A stretch of DNA of 64,000 nt, taken from assembly GCF_019320115.1 (NCBI RefSeq), contig NC_089591.1, positions 56,048,078-56,112,077 of the forward strand, in the 5' to 3' direction. The notes beneath the pieces were generated by a model, which was not told the origin of the DNA, did not search any database, and saw only the letters and a program-made list of their open reading frames with translations. Below are positions 10,521 through 21,925 of this stretch, one piece after another. The DNA is from Miscanthus floridulus (lineage: Eukaryota; Streptophyta; Magnoliopsida; Poales; Poaceae). A program made the translations under genes and the position numbers. How positions within the stretch are numbered: the first letter of the stretch is position 1; each line of letters starts with the position of its first letter.

Positions 10521-13500
10521 TTACTCCCGCGGAGGGAGAACCATTTCTTTCAGACTGTCTGCCAGGTTCTTCGCAAGGGGAGCGACCATCTTCTCCATTT
10601 CCTCCAGCTCTTCATCCTCGTAGGTGGACGGAAAGCCTTCGCTCATCACCTTCAGGTTTATTTCCTTCTCATAATGGGCATGGGCGACGGTGAAGGCCTG
10701 GGTAATCCCGGCGTGAAAGGCACTCTCCTCAAGTTGGCCCACCTGAGCCATGATACCTCCGACGCGAGCTGCGAGCGGGCTGGTCTCCACCGGCTCCGTC
10801 ACATTCAGGGCGTTAAGGACCACCCCGACCACAGCTTGTAGAAGATCGTGCTCATCGCTCTCAACCTGAAGGGCCCTTCGCGTATAAGCAGCCTCTTTCT
10901 CCAGCTTGGTGGCGACGTTCTCAGCACTCAACCTTCCTTCCACCGCGTCACCAAGCTCCGCCCGGAGAGAGCGGACCACCTCGACGTCCTCGTCCACCTT
11001 CTGCTAGAGGGCTGTGGCCCTACTCTCGGCCTTCCGCTGGAGGTCCCGCTCCATCTCCAGCTCCTTCAGCAACTCGCCGGCCTTCTCATTGGCCGCGGCA
11101 TTCCTCTGCAGCAGCTCGTCTCGCTCTTTTTGGAGTCTGGCAATCTCCTCTCCATCCAGCTTAGACCTCGCCGACAGGTCCTTGAACATCCCGTGCGCCT
11201 CCTCCGCATCCTGACGCGCTTGGGCCTCCCGCTCCTAAATGATAGCAAGCTGGGCGGCCATGTTTGCTCACAGCCGGGTCTCCTCGGAGAGGCGATCCCG
11301 TTCCGCCTTCTGCTCACGGAGGAATTGGGATTTTTTCCAACTACGAGCAACAAGAATCTGAAGAAGAAGAAGACTGATATCAGAAATGCGAGAACACACA
11401 AACACGCGAAGAAAGAAGAAAGAAAGTCCAGAGAATACCTGAGAAGTAGGGATAACGATCTCACGGAGGGCTCCTCTGGCCTGGTCCAGGGCGTTCAGCA
11501 TGGTCGAGATCCCGATGTCAAGACCTTCTCGCTCCATACTCTCAGAATGATCATCGAGCGAGAAAAGAGCTGACATCGGGTCCTGAGCAGCCATCCACTG
11601 GAGCGGCGGCTCCCCCCGCGTAGGGGAGCGGCTTCCTCCCGATAAAGGGGCTGGTGGCGGCTCCCTCCTGACCCTATGCGGCACCACCGCCGCACTCAAG
11701 GACCCTCCGGCTGGACCCTCCTCTATCTGGACCACTTCGGGTGCCACGGGCGGATCCACATGGGCGCCTGGCGGCGCGGATTGCACCACGCCCTCGGGTG
11801 CCACCACGACCGCGCCCGGCTGATCCTGGCTTGGCGCAGTCACGATCACCTTCACCGGTGGTATACGGTCCTCAGCCAGCTGTTCCACCTCTGCGGGCAT
11901 GGGAGCCACCATGGACGCCGTCGGTTCGGCCAACGCGGCCCCGACATCGGCACCACTCCTGCCCGAAACAGGGGTGACTCCAGGCGACGCCGTCTGTCCC
12001 ACTTGAAGGGCGAGACTCTTCTTGGGCGCCAGCCCCAGGGGGTGACTCGTCCGCAAGAACCTACACAAAGGTAATAACCGATAAGTCAAAATAAAAATGG
12101 AAAAAAGATGAAAACAGAGGAGTCAAGAGCTTACGTTGACGTCCTCGACCGGTGGAAGCATTTTGGGGATGGATCCCTAGATCCTTGCCCTGACTCGTCT
12201 GGACGGGACCGTTTCATGCCTGCCCCCTGCTCCGGGGCAGGGGGGTTCATCTCATCGGGTGCGGCGCCGGAGTCGCTCCCCTCCATCGTCTCGTCGGGCG
12301 CGGCACCAGAGCCGTCCCCCTCCATCGTCTCACGAGGTGCAGCACCGGAGCTACTCCCCTCCATCACTTCACAGGGCGTGGCATCAGAGCCGGGCGCGGC
12401 TCCGGTGCCACCCCCCTCTACGGTCGCCTTGGGGTCGGCGGCAGCAAGCCCGGCGTCCCCCGTCCACCGATCCTCGGCCGGCACGCCGTGTGAAGCGGCG
12501 GACTCGATGGCCTCCACTAACCTCATCGATTCACTTCCCTCTGTGTGAAAAGGGAAGGGCCCCTGCATGGGTGGGTGGCCACTCGTTAGCGTTTCCTCAT
12601 CCTCTAGGATGCCCCAATCTACGTCGATGGCTACCTCGTCGTCGTCATCGTCATCATCATCATCATCGTCATCCTCACTGCTCACGTCCTCTCCCTAATC
12701 CCGTGCCTCCTGCTTCAGTCGTTTCGCCTTCTTCATCTCCTCCTTTGCTTTCTTGTCCCGCTCGGCCACGAGTCGATTCGCCGCCGCCACAACCTTGTCC
12801 TTCGGCAGCGGAGCCGGACTATCCTTGAAGACTAGCCCCCCCCGGCTAGCCCCAACATCACAAAAGCAAGCATTAAAAAAGAGATTCAGGAGAAAGAAAA
12901 GAGTGCGGGAGAAGAAGGCTTACGAATTCAAAGAACCCAGGCTCCGGCCGCATTGGAGGATGCCCGGGCACCGGATACACGATGTCGAGGACCCTGCCGG
13001 CGGAATCCTTCATCGGCTCCATCGCCTCCTTGATACGCTGCGCCACTTCCGAATAAGGGAGCGCCTCATCAACGAGCACCGTCCCCTCGAACAATATCCC
13101 GGGCATCATCCGATGCAGGGGAAGCACACGCGTCATCAGTGGTGCCACCCTCCTCGCGTGGTAGGCGCCGATAATCCCTGACCCCTTTACACCCCGACCC
13201 TTCAGGGCATGGAGGGCAGAGAGAAGGTCGGAGATATGTTTCTTGTCTTTAGACTGGATGCCCCAGCCCCACGACTCCGGAGCATCCACAATAAGACGTC
13301 TAGTGTACTTCGGTAGGGTGGCACTCACATCGTCCCTAACATAAAACCACTGCGAATGCCATCCCTTGTTGGATGTAGCCAGACGCATGTACGAGTAACC
13401 CTTCGACCGGGTATGGCGCAGATGAATGCTGGCACACCCCATCGGCGCGTTCACTTCTTTCCCCCCAATCTTCCTCTTCGACAGACTAATGCTAAAGAAA

Positions 13501-13832
13501 TACCGCCACAGATCAAAATGGGGATCGATCCCTAGGAAACCCTCGCACAGGGCAACGAACACCGCCATATGCTGAATCCCATTGGGAGTGAGATGCTGCA
13601 ACTCTACCTCATAGTAATCTAATAGCCCCCGAAGGAATCTATGCGTGGGTACCCCGAATCCCCGCTCATGGAAGATGGCAAAGGAGACGACATACCCTTC
13701 AGGCGGCACCGGCTCACCCTCGTCGCCGGGGAGTAACCACTCTTGGACGGCGGATAGTGGGTGGAGAAGGCCACGGCGGACAAGGCCCTCCAGACGCCGG
13801 GAAGTGATGCTTGATCTGCCCCACAACTCCAT
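10521..13832 (-). pseudogene. Gypsy A antisense ORF block (putative gypsy-type transposon protein)
   Basis: The minus strand carries a multi-exon coding block. The first segment (13832-12873, 319 codons) starts MELWGRSS and contains the conserved PTHRFLRGLLDYYEVELQHL, GFLGIDPHFDLWRYFF and WHSQWFYV stretches of the grass family annotated as putative gypsy-type transposon protein (Pfam Transposase_28). Next come an acidic segment with a long Asp run (12685-12131), a Pro/Ala-rich segment (12089-11268), and a heptad-rich coiled-coil C-terminus (11189-10521). A TATA box on the same strand lies about 170 bases upstream. Its function is unknown; it is not needed for classical retrotransposition but recurs across Tat-lineage elements. 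Confidence 0.75.
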
Positions 13833-14003
13833 TGAAGCAGTAGGGGGGAAGGGCAGGCGTGAGCTTAACGGTGGCTAGAACACGAACGCAGGCCGGTCGA
13901 CGGTGGCGATGCGGGCACGAGAGGCTGGGAAGATTGGCGGCGGATGTTTCAGAACGCAAAGGAAGGGGAGCGAAATATGGGACCCTGGGGGCGAACCCCG
14001 CGG

Positions 14004-14010
14004 TTTTATA
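14004..14010 (-). promoter_or_regulatory. TATA box for the gypsy A antisense transcript
   Basis: The minus strand reads CCCCCTATAAAACCGCGG. It sits about 170 bases upstream of the first ATG of the antisense ORF, so it would drive transcription toward the 5' LTR. Gypsy B has a TATTTAAA in the equivalent place (37879-37886). Confidence 0.6.
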
Positions 14011-14556
14011 GGGGGCGACGGACGCGAGAAGGGCAACCGTCCGCCATGATCTCCGGGCCTGCCACGCGCGCCACCGCGTCACGTCGCGGGACATGCGCCC
14101 GCAGTCCCTATCCTCTCATCCCAAAAATCTCGACGGACGGTTCGCCTTCCCCAAGCGAATCCGGACTCTCTACCCACCGGGGAAGCGCAAGCCACAAAGG
14201 CCTATTCTTTTCTCTTTGGCCCACCTAGGGCCCAGCAACTCGCCAGCCGGCCCAACTAAGAAGGAATCCACGAACAATCCGCCACCAAGGGCAGAAGCAC
14301 CAGTTAGAACGGCCCCGAATCAGTCCCCAGCGAACGGGACGCCACGACCCACTCGGAAAAACACCCAGTTGATGAAAAACTAAGTCCTTCAGCCTTACCC
14401 GCGAAGGGGCCTATACAACCCCCCGGGCGACTCTACTCGAGTCACCCGGGGGCTCGGGGGCTACACCCATCGGGTGCGCTCGCGCGCACCCTCCGGCAAA
14501 TTAGCTTCGACGCAATCAAAGACACCCTCCAGGCGGTTCTACCCGAATCACCTAGA

Positions 14557-14570
14557 GTCTCGGGGGCTAC
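14557..14570 (+). other. Gypsy A polypurine tract
   Basis: TCTCGGGGGCTAC abuts the 3' LTR. Plus-strand DNA synthesis would be primed here. The same motif is repeated about 100 bases upstream (near 14445-14462). Confidence 0.6.
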
Positions 14571-16065
14571 TATCGGGGACCTAATACCAGGGTACCCCAG
14601 AAGGTGGAACCGATAACCACCGAACGTGAAAAACTTCTGGACGCATAAGGGCTCCATGTCATCCCTTGTTCGAGTGACAGGAGTCCGGTTCCGCCTCGCC
14701 CGACACCTTTGGGATGGGCTCGGTCTCGCCCGAGGGCTGAGGGATAAACTCCATCTCGCTCGACGCCTTGAGGGCGGGCTCGGTCTCACCCGAGGGCTGA
14801 GGGATGAATTCCGTCTCGCCCGATCCCGGAGGGGCGGGGTTAGCCTCACCCGATGCCTTTGTGGGATAACCCTGCCTCGCCCCAAAAGCTCAAGGCTAAT
14901 CTTCGTCTCGCCCGACGCCTATAGGGCGGGCTCGGTCTCGCCCGAGGGCAAAGGGATGGATTCCGCCTCGCCCGATCCCGGAGGGATAGGGTTAGTCTCA
15001 CCCAAGAGATAGGGATTGGTCTCCGCCTCACCCGACGGCCCAAAACGAGCCTCGCCCTGATCGATATCTATCCCTCATAATGATGGGTACAGGACGAGAC
15101 AAGACGTTCGGGTCAACCATGGCTCCAACGACCATACCCTGCGCCCTGGCAGGAAGAGGACTGCCAGGGAACGACAGGACTGATGCTTTAGACCCTTCCG
15201 GGCGCCGCAGAGCCCAAAAGGTATTACAGGTGCGTGCATCTCACCCTGTAGAGTTGTAGGCGCCGTCTTCAGCTCTGGGACACGGAACCCAACGAAGATA
15301 TACGACAACCACTATGCTCCAAGAACGGATTTGCTATCTCCACGAACGACGGATATTCCATCGCCACGCTGTGGACCCAAGGGAGCGGCGCCCTATTCCC
15401 GATCCCTCAGGTCCTCCCAGTCAGAAGGCCTTGGCCACGGCGCTACACCGGGCCCCGACCCCGAATTCTCCCAACAAGGAATCATGGGAACCAAAAGGCG
15501 TGCAGAGCAAGGCTGGAGGGAGGCTCATAAGTCAAAATCACTATACTACAGCCCATACCCTGCGGGCAGCATTCTGTGATTAATCTGACATCCTACAGAG
15601 ACATCGACAACATGCTAAGCACTTATCTTCCATCGCACTCATCGGAATGGAGGACCTGACCAGGTAAATGTGAGTCACATGACTAAGTAGAGTACACATC
15701 CTGGAGCCCTCACCCTTGTAAAGCCAGCCCCTTCATCTATAAAAGGGGATGCGCTTCCTCCATCAGGGAGGACGGGAAAAATAGGACCGAACAATAGAGC
15801 GCACTCATACACACATTCAAGCAGCTACGAAGCTCTTGACCACCTTTTCAATCCTTCCATCAGAGACTTGGGACTAGTCCCTCTCTCGACAGTTTGTATC
15901 CCTTACTACAGACCGTTCACGGTGCTAATAACACAAGCAGCAACAAACTGGACGTAGGGACGTTCCGCCCAAACCAGTATAAATCTTGTGTCCTTTAGCG
16001 CACCATCCGAGCCTAACGCGCATTACTATAAATTTACTTGCCGGTGCTTGTACGAAACACCGACA
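14571..16065 (+). repeat. Gypsy A 3' LTR
   Basis: Same length as the 5' LTR, ending CACCGACA. Its first bases are TATCGGGG, so the terminal TG has decayed to TA. It carries the same subrepeat block and TATA box. About 48 differences from the 5' LTR were counted by hand, mostly transitions. Confidence 0.95.
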
Positions 16066-18698
16066 CAAATGATCTGCCTCATTGGCCTTGAGGTTGAAAA
16101 ATCCACACGTGTTCCAATGATTGAATATTGTACCTAGAGAAAAATACAAAGACTTGGACAAGTGCCCCAAGTGTGAAGCTCCATGGTACAAGGAAGGGCC
16201 ATCAAATGAGAGTACCAAGACCAGAGGAGGTCTCGTAAAGGTCGTTTGGTATTTCCCTATAGCTCCTCGGGTGCATAGGCTATTTGCATGTGCAAAGTCA
16301 GCCAAGTTATTGCGCTGGCATGGCGAAGAGCGTAAGAAAGATACAATGATGAGGCACACCGTCGATGGGCATGACTAGAGGACTGTCAATACTATGTTCT
16401 ATAAGGACATTGGTGGAGAGGTAAGGCACCTTTGGTTTGCTTTGAGCACAGATGGGATGAATCCTTTCAACCAAGTTAGAAGCAATCATAGCACCTAGCC
16501 AGTGACGCTCTGTATATACAACCTTCCTCCTTGGGTCTATATGAAGCGGTCATACATCCAGATGCCACTACTAATCCAAGTGCCAAGACAACCTGGGAAC
16601 AACATCGATGTGTTTCTAGAACCAGTGATCGATGAACTAGTGGAGATGTTTGAAAAGGGTGTGCCAAATGTTTGGGACAAGTACAAAAAGGAACATGTCA
16701 TGATCAAGGGAGTACTTATCGCTACAATCACCAACCTGCCAGGTCGAGGTTCATTGTCCAGAGAGAAGACAAAAGGCTATATTGGATGTGTCGAGTGCTG
16801 GGACGACACTGATGCGGTAAATCTGCCAAATAACTCAAAGATAGTTTATATGGGACACCGTAGGTTCCTACCTAAGGATCACCCTTACCGTAGGAACAGA
16901 AAAGATTTCAATGGTACTATTGAGAAACACTTAGCTCCAAAATATCGAGACGGGCCTACGATACTTCGAGAACTCAATAAACTGGAGGTTGTCCTTGGGA
17001 AGGAGGACAATACAGTAGTAGCGCCTGATGAGAGCGTTTGGAGAGAAAAAAATAGTTTTCTAGAAACTACCTTACTGGCCATTTCTGAGTGCACGCCACT
17101 GTCTTGATCTCATGCACATCACTAAAAACGTGTGTGCTAACACTCTTAACACCTTGATAGACACCAGGGGACATCGAAGGATTCACTAGCCATGCACCTA
17201 GACATGCAACACTTGAGAATTAGGAAGGAGCTGCATCCCGTGGAGCTTGAGAATGGCCAGTTCGAACTTCTGGTTGCGTCATGGACATTGAAGAAGGAAA
17301 AAAATGTGCGCTTATTTCTTTCTTCAATGAACTCAAAGTCCCAATGGGCTACTGTGCGAACCCAAAGAGGCTAGTGAACATGAGAGAACTCAAGTTCAAC
17401 TATCACCCTATGAAGGCCCATGACTGTCATGTCATTATGACTTCACTGCTCCCTGTTGCCCTACATGGTATCCTTCCCCCAAAGGTCCGCGCCCCAATCA
17501 TAAAGCTTTGCTCGTTCTTCAACATGATCTCAAAAAAGGTCATTGATGTGTCCATGCTAGAGCAGCTACAACATGACATAGTCAAAACTCTCGTTAGGCT
17601 TGAGATGCATTTCTCGCTGACTTACTTTGATATCTCATTGCATCTGCTCATTCATCTTGTTAACCAAATTAGAGCTCTTGGCCCAATGTATCTACATCAG
17701 ATGTTCCCTTTTGAAAGATTGATAAAAGTTTTTAGAAGGTATGTTAGGAATAGATTCAGGCCAAAAGGGGGCATGGTTGAAGGATGGTCAACAAAGGAGG
17801 CCATTGTGTTCTACCCATATTATCTGGACATCAAAAGGGTCGAAGTTCTAGAATCTCGTCATGAGGGAAGACTACGTGGCAAAGGAACGATCGGGGAGAA
17901 ATATGTTACAGTAGACTACCCTGTTTCTTTTAGATAGGCACAATTCACTGTTCTCCAGCAAGCCGAGGGTGTGATGCCATATATTGACGAGCACAGGCAA
18001 TCGTTGCAAACTCTATATCTGAGCATGTCACAGGCTTGGCTGGATAAAAAACATAAGGAGGAATTTGTCAACTGGTTGTAACGTCGCTTGCTTGGAATAA
18101 AGTTGGGTAATTAACTGGATGCCTTAGCCAAGGGACCTTCGAGTACATATCTTAAGTACCAAGGGTATGAGATCAATGGATTCATATTTTACACAAAAAA
18201 ACAAGATGAAAAGTGCACATACCAAAATTGTGGTGTTCGTTTTGAAGCTCATGACGAAAACGGCAACGTGCAGGCGACATACTATGGTTTCATAGAGAAG
18301 ATATGGGAGCTAGCCTATGATCCATTGAAGGTAGCTCTTTTTCGCTGCCAGTGGGTCCAGCTCGAGAAAATCAACACTAACAGCAAATGGTTCACTACCG
18401 TTGATCTCACTAAGACCGCATACAGAGACGACCCCTTCGTCCTTGCAAGAGATGTTTTGCAAGTCTTCTATGCAAGGGACAACAAGATAAAGAAAGGCTA
18501 AAAGTAGTCCTAGAAGGGAAACAGAAGATTGTTGGTGTCAATGGAGTGACGAACGAAGAAGACTACAGGGGCTATCAGAAAATGCCTCCATTCAGGGCGA
18601 ACGTACCCCTCCCTATCCTTCAAGAGGGTGATGATCCTGCTTACGTACGGCTTGATCACAATGAGGCCCTCATTGTTGATGCACCTAAAGATAGTTAG
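16066..18698 (+). pseudogene. CACTA TNP2-type transposase, main and C-terminal part
   Basis: Coding continues from 1619 across the gypsy A insertion. The TNP2 transposase domain spans about 16071-17190 and includes KLLRWH, STDGMNPF, PVTLCIYNLPPW and LDLMHITKNVC, typical of plant CACTA transposases. A DUF4218-like region (about 17280-17720, HLLIHLVNQIRALGPMYLHQMFPFER) follows, then a DUF4216-like region (about 18230-18340, VQATYYGFIEKIWELAYDP). The end is a TAG at 18696-18698. At least one frameshift near 16125 and several stops (for example at 16376, 16497, 17105, 17935 and 18079) disable it. The encoded enzyme would cut and join the CACTA ends. Confidence 0.9.
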
Positions 18699-18965
18699 AT
18701 TATTTTTAACTATGTAATCATTATGCAGACGTTGTATCAGTAATTCGCATTGAATATCTAATTTATATTCGCATCTCTATAATTTAATTATTAACTATGT
18801 AATCAAATATTGAGATGATGTTCACAAACACTATTATTTGATAATTATAGACCATTAATTAATTATCATAGAATTAAATAATCAAGACACAATTTTTATG
18901 TTATTTTAGTATATACACTAACTGCATTATTTCTATTAATAAATAAATACAGAAAAGCAAACTAA
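18699..18965. other. 3' flank of the transposase gene
   Basis: AT-rich sequence with no gene seen; probably the 3' UTR and terminator region of the transposase transcript. It leads directly into the tRNA-like repeat array. Confidence 0.4.
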
Positions 18966-19360
18966 CGGAACTCCCTATCCTAGCTCAGCGGTTAAGGCCA
19001 CGCACTTTGTGCTCTGAGACCCACGCTCAAATCCTAGACGGCCCAAACTTTTTTGATTTTGCATTTATTATTTAGTAGTGCATTACCATGGGATAAAAGA
19101 AAAAAAATAAAACCAATCTAACCGAACTCCCTATCCTAGTTCAGCGGTTAAGGTCGTGCACTCTCGACCCCATGACCCTCGCTCGAATCTCAGGCGGGCC
19201 AAACTTTTTTGATTTTTTATTTATTATGTAGTAGTAGTGCATTACGACAAGATAAAAGAAAAAGAACAACTAATTCTAACGTAAACCCTATTCTAGCGTA
19301 GGTGTTAAGGCTCGAAACTAAGAACCCCAAGACCTAAGTTCGAATCCTAGGCTCAGGATT
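18966..19360 (+). repeat. Three direct tRNA-like modules in a 157-bp tandem repeat
   Basis: Three copies about 157 bases apart (cores near 18971-19044, 19126-19200 and 19286-19355) each contain an A-box-like TAGCTCAGCGGTTAAGG, a stem region, and a B-box-like GCTCAAATCC, GCTCGAATCT or AGTTCGAATCC. Each is followed by a T run (TTTTTTGATTTT), which is how RNA polymerase III transcripts end. The D-arm half recalls tRNA genes, but no copy shows a full cloverleaf or an obvious anticodon arm. They are best called tRNA-derived, SINE-like modules. Three inverted relatives lie at 23511-23980. Confidence 0.6.
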
Positions 19361-19424
19361 TTTTTATATTTTTTATAAAAAGCCTGCGATGGCAAGCAGC
19401 CTAGCTGTTGGGTGTCAGTGTGGC

Positions 19425-19555
19425 AAGGCCCATCAGTGTTGGTTTTTGTTTAAAAACCGAGAGTGATAGAAGCTATCACTGTCGATTCCTAGAACCGGCA
19501 CAGAAGGCAACATTCACTATCGGTTTTTAAACTAAAACAGACAGTGATGTCTAGA
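19425..19555. repeat. Internal CACTG palindrome cluster 1
   Basis: Copies of CACTGTCGATTC...AACCGGCA, CACTATCGGTTTTTAA and AACAGACAGTGATG match the subterminal repeats of the CACTA ends, but here they lie 19 kb inside the present element. A TATA box follows at 19669. Confidence 0.7.
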
Positions 19556-20310
19556 TGCTCCTCATATGCCAACAGTGCTCCCACTGACTACAACAGTAGG
19601 AGCACTGCTCCCACCTACCCCGATAAATTTAGTTTAGAAACAAAAAATATACCACGACTGCTAGCCCCTATAAAATGGTCCTCGGCCGGGAGCTCGCCTC
19701 TCAACAGCCAAGTCTTACCACCCTCTTGCTACTTATTTCTCATTTTGTGATGCATGTTGGTTTTAGCCAGGGCTTATCAGCCATGATACAATATTTTCCT
19801 CTCACAACAAACCACATATATCGTTATGCGTCGTAGTCCACCAAAATGGTGCACACAAGAGGTACTAGAAGAATGCTACTGAAGATAGAGCAACGCTGAA
19901 GATTAGAGATGCCACAAGGTTCACAGAGCCATCCGCTATGGTGCGCATCTTGAAAAAGGCCATGTACAGACAAGGCATGGATTCATCGATGCCACATTGT
20001 CATCTCCAACCAGTATAGCTCGTAGACCACCTCGATGCTGCTATTTGACCCTAGTTGGTGCTAGAAGAATGCTCCTGAGGTGGTTACATTATAATGTGTT
20101 GATACACATTGATTGTAACATTGACCTATATGCAAATAGGTCTTTGTTATCATATATAGAATTTTAGTGTAAGGTCTTTGTTATCATATATGTCATTTAT
20201 TTCTAATATTTTTGTTATTTTTTGATGTATTTCATTACTATCTAAATAAATATATCGTTGTTGTTAAAACTTTCCCACTGTACTATCTAAATAAATATAT
20301 CCTTTACATA
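19556..20310 (+). other. Degenerate transcription unit behind palindrome cluster 1
   Basis: A TATAAAA at 19669-19675 (CCCCTATAAAATGG) sits behind the palindrome cluster. The sequence that follows has only short open frames, none matching a known family. It ends in an AT-rich stretch with a duplicated CTTTGTTATCATATAT (near 20143 and 20182). This may be a decayed copy of the same promoter-plus-gene plan seen twice downstream. Confidence 0.35.
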
Positions 20311-20317
20311 TATGCAC

Positions 20318-20440
20318 CTTCACCGTCGGTTCTACTTACAAGCCGGCAATGATATTCACTTTCGCTGTCGGTTCTATTTAAAAACCAACAGTGATATTAA
20401 CTTTCACTGTCGGTTCTATTTAAAAACCGGCAGTGATGTT
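20318..20440. repeat. Internal CACTG palindrome cluster 2
   Basis: Three consecutive hairpins of the subterminal type, for example CACTGTCGGTTCTATTTAAA followed by AACCGGCAGTGATG, about 40 bases apart. The last ends about 14 bases before a TATA box. Confidence 0.75.
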
Positions 20441-20451
20441 CATGCCCCCTA

Positions 20452-20458
20452 TATAAAA
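20452..20458 (+). promoter_or_regulatory. TATA box of CACTA accessory gene X
   Basis: TATAAAA in CCCCCTATATAAAACAAACC, about 115 bases before the ATG at 20573 and directly behind palindrome cluster 2. The leader between is rich in CACTCTCTC, as in a plant 5' UTR. Confidence 0.65.
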
Positions 20459-20572
20459 CAAACCACTGGCCACATACATCGATCCCACCCACCCACGAAC
20501 TCTCACAGTCTCATTTCTCACGTTTCACTCTCACTTCTTAAGAAATTCACTCTCTCTCTACGTGATTTGGTC

Positions 20573-21706
20573 ATGGCTTCTGTATTTTTCAATGGTATAG
20601 ATATGTTGTCTTCTCCAATATTCTATCTATATTCATTTGATCTATATTTATATTCATGTTTCTTTGCATTCTATATTTATATATATTCTTATTCCTTGCG
20701 TTCGATCTATATTTAATTATGTTGCCACGTTTTACTTGGAAGAATTTTTTTGTGCATATATTTTATGTTTATATTTTTTTGTATTTTATCGATCAGGTGG
20801 TATGAACAACGGACCTCCCCCACCATAAGAACCAGGTTTCCACCCTGGTGATGAGTCATTCATTCCTAATGTGGCCATTCCACTGTTCCCTGTTCTAGCT
20901 ATTGTATGAAATATTTTTCAACATCTTTTGTTTTTTGATGCTAACAAATAAGTGTAATTAGTTTAATATCATTGTTGCATACATATATGTCGAAGACTAT
21001 ATCTCCAATAGATTGACTGCGAACAGTACTTAGCTGGTTCTATATCTCGGACATCATCGAGAACACGACATCTAATGCAAGTGGTCGGCTATGGACGTGT
21101 GAACTCTGTTTTTCCATCCCGTTGAGGGGTGCAATTCATTAGAACCATATCCACGAGACGGGAAGAAAGAGCCCGGACGTGATAAGCGCCCAATTTAGTG
21201 TCGTGCGCATCTGTTAAAGGCACTTCAATGTGTTTGCTATAATGTGCTTGATTTCTCACACTTCAAGGCACTTGCTTTGAATGCTGGTGATATCCCCATC
21301 CCGCAAGCAAGCGAATGATTTGCGAGCTACAACCGTGCCGATGTGATAAAATGGTCACTTATACCTGAGTCGTGGTTATTTGTTGTTTATTATTGTAATA
21401 ACATTCTCTATTTTTTTTCTTTTTCTCCGCATGCAGATTGCGCTCTAGGACCTTACCTATACTGCATGTGACTTGTGGGCCGTTCTAAACCAAGCTACGG
21501 AGCAACTCGGGTATGATTGGAACTTCTGCAATGGAAACCCTGGCCACCTCACTATAGAAGGACACCAGTACTGTACAAGGATTACTAATAGGGGCAGTGG
21601 TCGTTTAGTAGGTTACATCTATGGCCGACCATTCTTTCGGTATTGTGAGGCACGAGAGAGTGCACTCATACGGGCATTGACCTTTATCGATAGAAGCGAT
21701 ACATAA
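20573..21706 (+). pseudogene. CACTA accessory gene X, C-terminus resembling a dsRNA-binding fold
   Basis: Proposed exons: 20573-20594, 20797-20903 (splice acceptor CGATCAG), a middle exon from about 21011, and a last exon from 21437 after CATGCAG to the TGA or TAA near 21706. Several stops and at least one frameshift disable it. The last exon encodes LWAVLNQATEQLGYDW, then YCTRITNRG, then GRLVGYIYGRPFFR and finally CEARESALIRALTFI. The predicted order helix, strand, strand, strand, helix and the final Ala-rich helix recall a double-stranded RNA-binding domain. No family was recognised with certainty, and the similarity is structural inference only. The gene sits between the two transposition genes, under its own TATA box. 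Confidence 0.45.
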
Positions 21707-21925
21707 TCCGTGACATCAATTACCATATATGGCTACAGAGGCATGTTAGAGTGCGTGGCCCGATCGATCCTGATAGTGATTCCGATAGTAATTAAAGTTT
21801 ATTTAGCTAGGTTTTCAAGGTCGTAGTTTAATTGGGTTCTAATTTTAATATGTACGGCTTTGTGTGTTTAATTATTGTCATGCATGTAATTTGTGTAACA
21901 TTTATTGGACAACTAGAAATATATA

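Larger units (their letters stand above)
1620..16065 (+). mobile_element. Gypsy A: Ty3/gypsy LTR retrotransposon, Tat lineage
   Basis: Two 1495-bp LTRs (1620-3114 and 14571-16065) enclose a non-Met primer-binding site, gag-pol, an antisense ORF block and a polypurine tract. The 5-bp CAAAT duplication at 1615-1619 and 16066-16070 is exact. Two RNase H domains after the reverse transcriptase, plus antisense coding between pol and the 3' LTR, are marks of the Tat lineage in grasses. A hand comparison gives about 48 LTR differences (about 3 percent), so it is the younger of the two nested gypsy copies. Pol lacks integrase; a ribosomal-protein gene fragment lies where integrase should begin. Confidence 0.95.

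Noticed and set aside
11676..12828. Plus-strand ORFs across the gypsy A antisense gene
   Set aside because: They are shadows of the minus-strand antisense ORF, with Arg/His/Pro-rich nonsense products.
18966..19360. Functional tRNA genes
   Set aside because: A-box and B-box motifs are present but no complete acceptor stem or anticodon arm forms in any copy.
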